Assembly: GCF_034627025.1 (NCBI RefSeq)
Contig: NZ_CP141049.1
Coordinates: forward strand, 124,001 to 188,000
Direction of reading: 5' to 3'
Source of the DNA: Microvirga lotononidis
Lineage (GTDB): Bacteria; Pseudomonadota; Alphaproteobacteria; Rhizobiales; Beijerinckiaceae
Length of the DNA stretch: 64,000 bases
Below, piece after piece: positions 54,957 to 61,174 of this stretch. Positions within the stretch are counted from its first letter, which is position 1. Each line of letters begins with the position of its first letter. Below the pieces are notes generated by a model. The model saw only the letters and a list, made by a program, of their open reading frames with translations, made no database searches and was not told the DNA's origin. The position numbers were made by a program, and so were the translations under genes.

Positions 54957-55195
54957 ATGACAAAGTCCGCTATGAAGTTGTGGAGCACGATGGTGGGTGG
55001 GCCTTAAAAGTTGGGGACGTCCTCTCAGGGCGTTACGCCGGCCATGATGAGGCTCGAGAGGCGGCCGAGCGAGCCGCTGCCGAACAGAGGCTCCCTGGCG
55101 AAACCGAAGACATTGAATATCAGGATAAGGCACGCGACTGGCATGAGGAAGTCGCTCAGGGGAAGAACCGACCAGAGACAGATGTCACCGGTTGA
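54957..55195 (+). pseudogene. DUF2188-like protein with a frameshift at its start
   Basis: AGGAG lies seven bases before ATG 54957, but that frame stops after 16 codons. The next frame, from the third codon on, encodes VRYEVVEHDGGWALKVGDVL, GHDEAREAAERAAAEQRLPG and a charged end, a DUF2188-like layout. One missing A in ATGACAAAG would explain it. Either the gene is broken or the base was lost in assembly; an unsupported start at 54896 would keep the frame open. Confidence 0.55.
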
Positions 55196-55334
55196 ACGGC
55201 ACGAAGCATTGCTGAACTTAGGAGCCTGAGGTCCAAGGACATTATTCCCTCGTCAAAACTGCTGCAGCACTGAGGTGAAAACCATGAACGGGAGCCGTCT
55301 GTGGCCCCTTTGCAAGGCGTTGACTGGTCCACTC

Positions 55335-55523
55335 TTAGGCTGATTCCAGATCAGCAAAGGCGGGGTGGTTGATCCCATCTAGCCGGCCGAAGCCTGCCTC
55401 CAGGTACCACTGCCCGGGAGCCACCTCGTTCGCATCCGAGAGGCGCACCAGCACTGCCACCAGCCGCTGCTTCCCATCGAGGACCAGCGTGCCTTCCTCG
55501 TCAAAGCCGGTCGCAACGCGCAT
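55335..55523 (-). pseudogene. Fragment of an unknown gene truncated by a transposase fragment
   Basis: The coherent stretch MRVATGFDEEGTLVLDGKQR, then LVAVLVRLSDANEVAPGQWY and LEAGFGRLDGINHPAFADLE, ends at 55335. Protein-like sequence starts about ten codons before ATG 55523, next to the transposase fragment, so the N-terminus was probably removed. The family is unknown. Confidence 0.45.
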
Positions 55524-55558
55524 GGGCTGAAGGGTGAGGGTCACTCGACTTCGGCCAT

Positions 55559-56060
55559 TTACGCTGGATAGCAGAGTGTCGCTGTCAATCGGTTCAGAAC
55601 ATCGATTTGGGATTTTGTCATGTTGGCGGGCCGGCGTGACACATTGGAAACCGCGGCGACCCAGAGCGAGCGTCGGACGGCCGCCAGAGCATCGCTGACG
55701 GTGATCGTGCGCTTGTCGTACCAGGCGGCACACCGTGGGCGAGCCAAGCGCCGAAGGGCGGGATCATCGGTCCAGAGGCTCACCAGCGAGAACAGTCCCA
55801 GCAGGGCTGGTGTCGTGCGGGCGATCGCCTTGTCCGACCATTGCCGTTGCGTCTCCATCCCCAGATGTCGGCGAGCCTCGGCAAAGGTCCCTTCGGTGCT
55901 CCAGCGCCGCACAAACCAGCGCACGATCGCAAGAGACTCGGTCTCGAGGTCCGTGCACAGAAACGCCTGAGGCTTGAGCAGGCGATCAGGCGTTCGCCAC
56001 CGCCGCACCAACCGTCGACACAGACCCGCTGCCACGCCGTCTATGTTAAGTTTCGCCGAG
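55559..56060 (-). pseudogene. DDE transposase, C-terminal fragment (IS4/IS701-like superfamily)
   Basis: The fragment carries LKPQAFLCTDLETESLAIVR, then WFVRRWSTEGTFAEARRHLG (Glu of the DDE triad) and ETQRQWSDKAIARTTPALLG, the C-terminal part of a DDE_5-type transposase. The two catalytic Asp residues are missing with the N-terminal half. No inverted ends were found. Confidence 0.75.
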
Positions 56061-56156
56061 ACGCTCCTCTTTCGGCGGAATAACAACGTTCATCTTTGCT
56101 TTTCAGGAAAGGGCGCCGCGTCGGAGAAGGTCCTGTCAGAATTGTTTAAACCCGGT

Positions 56157-56393
56157 TCAGCCTCGGTCGAGGGCATCCAGTATGAGCCGCCGGTGAACGT
56201 GCCACTGCTCGAGGGTCTGCTCCAGGCTCCGGAGGAACTCCTCGGCAAGAGCGGTGTCCCGGCCTTGCCGTATCATCTGCTCGATCAGAATGATCTGGTC
56301 CGCCACACGCCTCTCGCCATCCGCGATGTCCTGATCAGCCTTGGCAAGATCTTCAAGTTCTTTTTGCTTGTCGACCATGGCGATGGTCATCAT
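56157..56393 (-). CDS. Hypothetical helical protein, 78 residues
   Basis: The product KQKELEDLAKADQDIADGER, RVADQIILIEQMIRQGRDTA and LRSLEQTLEQWHVHRRLILD is all-helical and charged, like many small rhizobial proteins. Starts at 56393 or 56378 are possible. The function is unknown. Confidence 0.6.
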   Translation of the reverse strand: MMTIAMVDKQKELEDLAKADQDIADGERRVADQIILIEQMIRQGRDTALAEEFLRSLEQTLEQWHVHRRLILDALDRG

Positions 56394-56819
56394 GCATCCG
56401 ATCGCGTGCGATTAACATAGGTTAAATCCTGTCAGAGGTGATACCTCAAGCAAGCCTCAAGCAAGATTGTGCAGAATTCCCGAAAGGCCCCTGAAGTTGC
56501 CCTCGAGGGTATTCAGAAGACCCTGTCGGCACATCCCGGCGTGAGACGGTACCGATCCGGGTGGAGCAAGGGCCCGGACCGGTGGCTCAAGCAGCCACAA
56601 GACGAACAACCAGCGCGTATCTCGGGCGACCGTTTAAATGGAACCGTACTCCGGACCACACATTGGAAGGTTCACGGGCCGAGCTGATCGCCTGTATGGC
56701 CGATTTTCCGGACAGGCGGTGTCCTGCCGAGGCCTTGGGTGCATCCAGAGTTGGACATCTCCGTCTCAGCCGATCGCTAGGAACGGGACTGCCCCTCAAA
56801 GCCAATCAGGAGCCGACAC
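56394..56819. other. Intergenic, no gene recognised
   Basis: No convincing frame was seen. Confidence 0.4.
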
Positions 56820-57023
56820 ATGTCGAAGACCGTCACGTGCCTTTATCAGGATCAACAGAAAGCCAGCGCGATCGTCAGCCGCCTTGAGCAGGCCGGTCTT
56901 TCGCGTGGTGACATCAGCTTCTACTCGACGCCCTCGGACAACCTCATCGACGATCTGGAAAGTGACGGTGTGCCGCGCACCGACGCTCATGCCTATGCCG
57001 AAGGCGTGCGCCGCGGCGGGTCC
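56820..57023 (+). pseudogene. N-terminal part of a general-stress-type protein cut by an IS6 element
   Basis: ATG 56820 starts MSKTVTCLYQDQQKASAIVS, followed by RLEQAGLSRGDISFYSTPSD and RTDAHAYAEGVRRGG, the N-terminal module found in small envelope or stress proteins that often precede a YsnF-like part. The IS6 end at 57024 follows RRGGS. Beyond the IS, joining the flanks gives only seven more codons, so the normal C-terminus is gone. Confidence 0.6.
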
Positions 57024-57836
57024 GGCACCGTCAAGTTACCGGAGAAGGATCGACCAATCCTTGTTCGAGGCTGGATCAGGCGACAGCCACGGCGCCGGTT
57101 ATCTCGGACCAGGCCTGGAACGCCCGAGCGCGGGCAAAGCGACGATCAGCGGCACCGGTGTTAGCAGGGTGGCGGAAGAAGTTTGCAACCTGATCGTGGA
57201 CTGAGAGGAAGCGCTGCGCCTGCCCGGCTGACTTGAAGCGCTTCATGATGCGCTCCCGTCGTCGGGTTGGTTGATGGCTGTTTTCCGCTCGATTATTTAA
57301 GCCCTTGTGCTGCCGATGCTCGACACCCGGCATGATCTCTCGCTTGGCCGCGCCGTAGCTTGCGAGTTTATCGGTGATCATCACGCGTGGCGTGATACCT
57401 TGCTTCTTGAGCAGCTTGCGCAGCAGACGCTTGGCCGCTTTCGCATTGCGGCGGCTCTGGACCAAAATATCGAGAACGATCCCATGCTGATCGACCGCGC
57501 GCCAGAGCCAGTGCTTTCGGCCGGCGATGCTGATCACTACCTCATCGAGGTGCCACTTGTCTCCGGCTGCGGGAAGACGGCGGCGGATCTGGTTGGCAAA
57601 ATCCTGGCCGAACTTCAGCGCCCACTGCCGGACCGTCTCATGGCTGACCAAGATGCCTCGGGCGGCGAGCATCTCCTCGACCATTCGGAGGCTGAGCGGG
57701 AATCGAAAGTACAACCAGACGGCATGGCTGATCACTTCAGCCGGAAAGCGGTGACGGGCATAGCGGGGGTGATGGGTCGAGTTCATCCCTCCTATATGCC
57801 TCTATCGGGTCACCCGCTGGTTAACCTGACGGTTCC
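57024..57836 (-). mobile_element. IS6-family element, 813 bp
   Basis: Inverted ends GG(C/A)ACCGTCA(A/G)GTTA bound a transposase gene that fills the element. The outer 8-mers, GCGGGTCC and GTCCGTAC, are not a duplication. Confidence 0.8.
57076..57786 (-). CDS. IS6-family transposase
   Basis: The 236-residue transposase is intact: FPAEVISHAVWLYFRFPLSL, the helix-turn-helix ILVSHETVRQWALKFG, and the DDE residues in KWHLDEVVISIAGRKHWLWR (first Asp), RVMITDKLASYGAAKREIMP (second Asp) and LNNRAENSHQPTRRRERIMK (Glu). It can mediate replicative cointegration. The N- and C-termini lie close to the IS ends, as usual. Confidence 0.92.
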   Translation of the reverse strand: MNSTHHPRYARHRFPAEVISHAVWLYFRFPLSLRMVEEMLAARGILVSHETVRQWALKFGQDFANQIRRRLPAAGDKWHLDEVVISIAGRKHWLWRAVDQHGIVLDILVQSRRNAKAAKRLLRKLLKKQGITPRVMITDKLASYGAAKREIMPGVEHRQHKGLNNRAENSHQPTRRRERIMKRFKSAGQAQRFLSVHDQVANFFRHPANTGAADRRFARARAFQAWSEITGAVAVA

Positions 57837-57972
57837 GTCCGTACAGCCTGAGAGGATGCGAGACTGAGTACCCAGGCGATGAGTTCAGCCCGGCGGCTCG
57901 TCCGCATAGTGCGGTCACTGCACTGAGGTGGCTCTTTACGGCCGGGCGGCCGGCGGGTGGCTGTGGCCGAAC

Positions 57973-58227
57973 TCAGGCGGAGCGATCCGCCTCCTGTTCG
58001 AAGGTGACGGCCACGTCCGCATTGGCAGACAGACGCACCCTGTCGCCCTCGATGTCTGCCACCAGAGCCAGCGGAACGGTATGATGGTGCCCCTTGTGGG
58101 AGCCCTCGCCGCTGTCCTTCCGTGTTAGCTTGATGTGGTCGCCCTCGACCCGATCGACCGTTCCGACGTGGACGCCGTCAGCGCCGATCACCTCCATGTG
58201 CTCCCGAATCCTGCTGACATCGGTCAT
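57973..58227 (-). CDS. DUF2171-domain protein
   Basis: ATG 58227 follows GGGAGA. The 84-residue product, MTDVSRIREHMEVIGADGVH, VGTVDRVEGDHIKLTRKDSG and HHHTVPLALVADIEGDRVRL, matches the DUF2171 (PRC-like barrel) family, with GADGVHVGTVD as the signature. The role is unknown; it often occurs with stress genes. Confidence 0.85.
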   Translation of the reverse strand: MTDVSRIREHMEVIGADGVHVGTVDRVEGDHIKLTRKDSGEGSHKGHHHTVPLALVADIEGDRVRLSANADVAVTFEQEADRSA

Positions 58228-58229
58228 GA

Positions 58230-58423
58230 CTTTCTCCCGTCGATGATGGGAGCACAACGCATGATGACGGATTTGGATGCCGCCGCAAGCTCGATCGAGT
58301 TCCGCCTTGGCCTTTCCCTCCCAGCTCCCCAGGCTAGCTTCGCGCCAGGACGGGTCGAGCACCAGCGCGTCGAGGCCGAGAACGACCGCTGTCTCCGAGT
58401 CGCCGGAGATCGGACGAATAGAC
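58230..58423 (-). pseudogene. Histidine phosphatase family remnant
   Basis: Two frames give VYSSDLRRLGDS and ETAVVLGLDALVLDPSWREA followed by SLGSWEGKAKAELD, which together match the middle part (YSSDLxRxxETA and ExxxGxWEG) of phosphoglycerate-mutase-type phosphatases. The RHG motif lies beyond the IS6 element, if it exists. It is broken by a frameshift and by the IS. Confidence 0.6.
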
Positions 58424-59236
58424 GGCTCCGTTGCATTAACCCCGGCCGTATAATGAGGGGGCGGTTTGTTGAGGAGCCGTCCTGTTGTCTCTGTTCAAGC
58501 GCCGTCGCTTTCCGGTCACGATCATCCTGTTGTGCGTGCGCTGGTACTGCAAGTACGGCATCAGCTATCGCGATCTCGCCGAGATGATGCGGAACGCGGT
58601 GTCGCTGTTGATCCATCCACGATCTTCCGTTGGGTTCAGCGCTACGCGCCAGAGATCGAGAAGCGGATCCGACCCTACCAGGGACCCCGCTCCGGCTCCT
58701 GGAGAGTGGACGAGACCTACGTCCGCGTCGGGGGCAGCTGGAAATACTTGTTTCGCGCAGTCGACAAGCACGGTCGGTTGATCGCCTCCATGCTGTCCGA
58801 TCGTCGGAATACCAACGCCGCTTACCGCTTCCTGCATAAGGCCATAAAGGCGATGAGCCACTCCCCACTGTCCTCCATCACCACGGACAAACTGACGTCG
58901 TATCCCAAGGCCATCCAGCGCCTGCAAAACGACGAGCTGTTGCCGAAAGGTGTGGTACACCGCACCTCGAAATATCTGAATAACATCCTCGGGGCAGACC
59001 ACGGTGCGCTCAAGCGCGTCATCCGCCCAACGCGCGGCTTCCAGACGATGAGAGCCGCCGCCGCGACCCTGACGGGTTTTGAAATCATACGTATGATCCG
59101 CCGCGGTCATTGCATCCAGCGGAAACGTCAGGCAACAGGCGAAGTCCGTCTGGTCCATCAGCTCTTTGGTTTTGCTGCCTGAGCGGCCCGTTAAACTGGG
59201 TCCGTTATGCCGCTTTCAAGTTACTGCAACGGTGCC
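58424..59236 (+). mobile_element. IS6-family element, 813 bp (second)
   Basis: Inverted ends GGC(T/A)CCGTTGCA(T/G)TAAC lie at 58424 and 59236. The outer 8-mers do not match. The length equals that of the first IS6, but the two transposases are clearly different. Confidence 0.8.
58485..59182 (+). pseudogene. IS6-family (IS26-like) transposase with a frameshift
   Basis: The first frame, MSLFKRRRFPVTIILLCVRW then YCKYGISYRDLAEMM, is the N-terminus. The body is in another frame: ERGVAVDPSTIFRWVQRYAP, SGSWRVDETYVRVGGSWKYL (first Asp), PLSSITTDKLTSYPKAIQRL (second Asp) and GADHGALKRVIRPTRGFQTM. The shift falls near 58590, between MM and ERG. The catalytic part is complete but cannot be translated as one chain. 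Confidence 0.8.
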
Positions 59237-59401
59237 CCTTCGCCTGCCATTGAACTCTCCTGGAACAAATCTCACGTAGCACTGCCCTACCCTCACCCGC
59301 CTCTGCCGAATGCCGTACCCTACTAGCCCGAAGCCGTGATCACGGAACGTCACGTTTGATCGGATGATAGAATGTGGACGCGGGAGGCTGGTTGCAGACT
59401 G

Positions 59402-59782
59402 TCAGGACCTATCCAGCTTGGCCTTGCGGCAACTGACCCGCGCGCCAGGAACGGTCTTCCCACCGACGCTTGGTTCGAGGACGATGTCATGCTCCGGTCC
59501 GACGAGGCTCCAGATCTCCGCGTCCGCGCCAGGGCAGAGGTCTCTGAGTGCCGCAATCATCTTCGCAGGCGCGTACCAGAGTTCGAAAGCCGTCTGGTAA
59601 GGCTGCGGTGTGATCGTGGCGAGGAGTTGACCGTCCCGCCAACGCACGCGGACGTCCCATGTGGAAGGCGCATGCTCTATCAGATCTCGGGAAAGGGCTG
59701 CCGCCGCCCTGTCTTCGACTGCCCCGGCAGGCAGACCAAGGCAGATTGCTGCAAAGAGTGCGAGTAAGGATAGCTGGACCAT
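59402..59782 (-). CDS. Secreted hypothetical protein, 126 residues
   Basis: GGGAGG precedes ATG 59782. MVQLSLLALFAAICLGLPAG is a signal peptide. The mature part, WDVRVRWRDGQLLATITPQP, FELWYAPAKMIAALRDLCPG and DIVLEPSVGGKTVPGARVSC, has two Cys residues (in DLCPG and RVSC) that may pair. The family is not recognised. Confidence 0.6.
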   Translation of the reverse strand: MVQLSLLALFAAICLGLPAGAVEDRAAAALSRDLIEHAPSTWDVRVRWRDGQLLATITPQPYQTAFELWYAPAKMIAALRDLCPGADAEIWSLVGPEHDIVLEPSVGGKTVPGARVSCRKAKLDRS

Positions 59783-60056
59783 GTCTGTTTCCTCCCGCTC
59801 ACGCGAGATGCATCTGCGGGCGGACGCACAAGAGGAATGCGCTCGGCATGTCGGTCAGCCTGCTAGCGAACCATGGCACCGCTGTGACGCCGCGATTGCC
59901 CACTTCCCTCCTGTTGGCCTCGCATTCTCGATGGTACCTGACAATGACACGCCAGCAAGGAGGGCTGACAGCCGACGTCGCCATAATGGCCAGTTCTCGG
60001 CTAACATGCACGCCATGGACGCCCGCCGCGACAAGGGATGCTGACTGGCGAAGGCA

Positions 60057-60335
60057 TCATCCAGCATCGCTACCCAATTCCCCTACCGTCTCCGGGCCAG
60101 CAACTTCCTTTTCGATCGGGTTCCTTCCTGACGGGGCATCAACCATCGCTTTTAAGACAAGCGGATCGAGTTTTCCATCATCCTGCCCCGCGTGGGATAG
60201 AAGCGCTCTACGCATGCTCGGCGTCCAGAAAGCGACGAGATGGTCATGGATACCCTTGAGTGCCTGCGCTTCCGGATAAGACCGGAAGAAGCTGGCTATC
60301 TGATTCGCCATTCGGATGAGCTTCTCGATGTCCAT
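60057..60335 (-). CDS. fdsD: Formate dehydrogenase delta subunit
   Basis: The 92-residue protein starts MDIEKLIRMANQIASFFRSY and has GIHDHLVAFWTPSMRRALLS and KLDPLVLKAMVDAP, the FdsD family pattern. FdsD is needed for assembly of the NAD-dependent molybdenum formate dehydrogenase. ATG 60335 follows GAGG; it overlaps the end of fdhD by about 40 bases. It is the last gene of the fds cluster seen here. Confidence 0.92.
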   Translation of the reverse strand: MDIEKLIRMANQIASFFRSYPEAQALKGIHDHLVAFWTPSMRRALLSHAGQDDGKLDPLVLKAMVDAPSGRNPIEKEVAGPETVGELGSDAG

Positions 60336-61174
60336 GCCCAACCATCCTCACCGAGTATGCGTTCCCGACCATGGAAGACGGTCACGGAATTGTGCCGTGC
60401 AATGGCAACGAGGGACATATCAAGATGTCGGGCTCGTTCCAGAGCCAGTAACGTCGGAGCCGAAATCGCGACCAATGTTCTCGCCCCAAACACAGCGACC
60501 TTCTCGACCAGTTCGAAGGAAGAGCGGCTCGTGGCAATCACGAAGCCGCTGTCATGCTTCGTGCCACGACGGCATAGCGTACCGATGAGATTGTCGAGGG
60601 CATTGTGACGGCCGACATGCTCGCGCACGCAGACAAGCGTCCCATTCGTGTCAGCCCAGGCTGCTCCATAAACCGTACGAGTTCGTTCATTCAGCAACTG
60701 CTCTCTGTCGAGCGCTCTCAACGTCGCTCGAATGGCTCCGGGGGAAACTCTCGGTGCAGGTCCATTGCGGAAGCGCGCTTGGGGGAGCGCGTCGAGATCA
60801 TCGATTCCGCACAAGCCGCAGCCGGTCCGCCACGACAGCACGCGCCTATGGGCCAGATGTTCGTGAAGTCCGTTGGGTGTAAGATCGATAGCGACCCTCA
60901 AGCCCCTCTCATCGGGTACGATGCGAGTTCCGCGAATATCGCCAGGGGCTTGAATGACACCCTCCGTCAGGCTGAAGCCCACGGCGAAGTCGTCCAGGTC
61001 GGATGGCGTCGCTATCATGACGGCGAATGGAATGCCGCCGTACACGAAGTTGACCGGCACCTCCGAGGGAATCGCGCGTATGCTGCAATCAGGATCGACT
61101 ATCCCAAAGCGGAGAACGGTAGCTGGCGCGTCCACTGCCTCGAGGATCTGCAAGTTGTCTTCATTCAGCAGCAT
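60296..61174 (-). CDS. fdhD: Formate dehydrogenase accessory sulfurtransferase
   Basis: FdhD passes sulfur from a cysteine desulfurase to the molybdenum cofactor before its insertion in formate dehydrogenase. The product has IPSEVPVNFVYGGIPFAVMI, DLDDFAVGFSLTEGVI, the catalytic Cys loop RTGCGLCGIDDLDALP, the ligand region REHVGRHNALDNLIGTL, and DSGFVIATSRSSFELVEKVA with VAISAPTLLALERA. Both Cys of GCGLCG are present. ATG 61174 is chosen; longer starts up to 61216 overlap fdsA more. It is overlapped by fdsA upstream and fdsD downstream. Confidence 0.93.
   Translation of the reverse strand: MLLNEDNLQILEAVDAPATVLRFGIVDPDCSIRAIPSEVPVNFVYGGIPFAVMIATPSDLDDFAVGFSLTEGVIQAPGDIRGTRIVPDERGLRVAIDLTPNGLHEHLAHRRVLSWRTGCGLCGIDDLDALPQARFRNGPAPRVSPGAIRATLRALDREQLLNERTRTVYGAAWADTNGTLVCVREHVGRHNALDNLIGTLCRRGTKHDSGFVIATSRSSFELVEKVAVFGARTLVAISAPTLLALERARHLDMSLVAIARHNSVTVFHGRERILGEDGWAWTSRSSSEWRIR

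Noticed and set aside
59799..60011. Minus-strand frame of 70 codons
   Set aside because: There is no ribosome binding site, no domain and only weak protein character.
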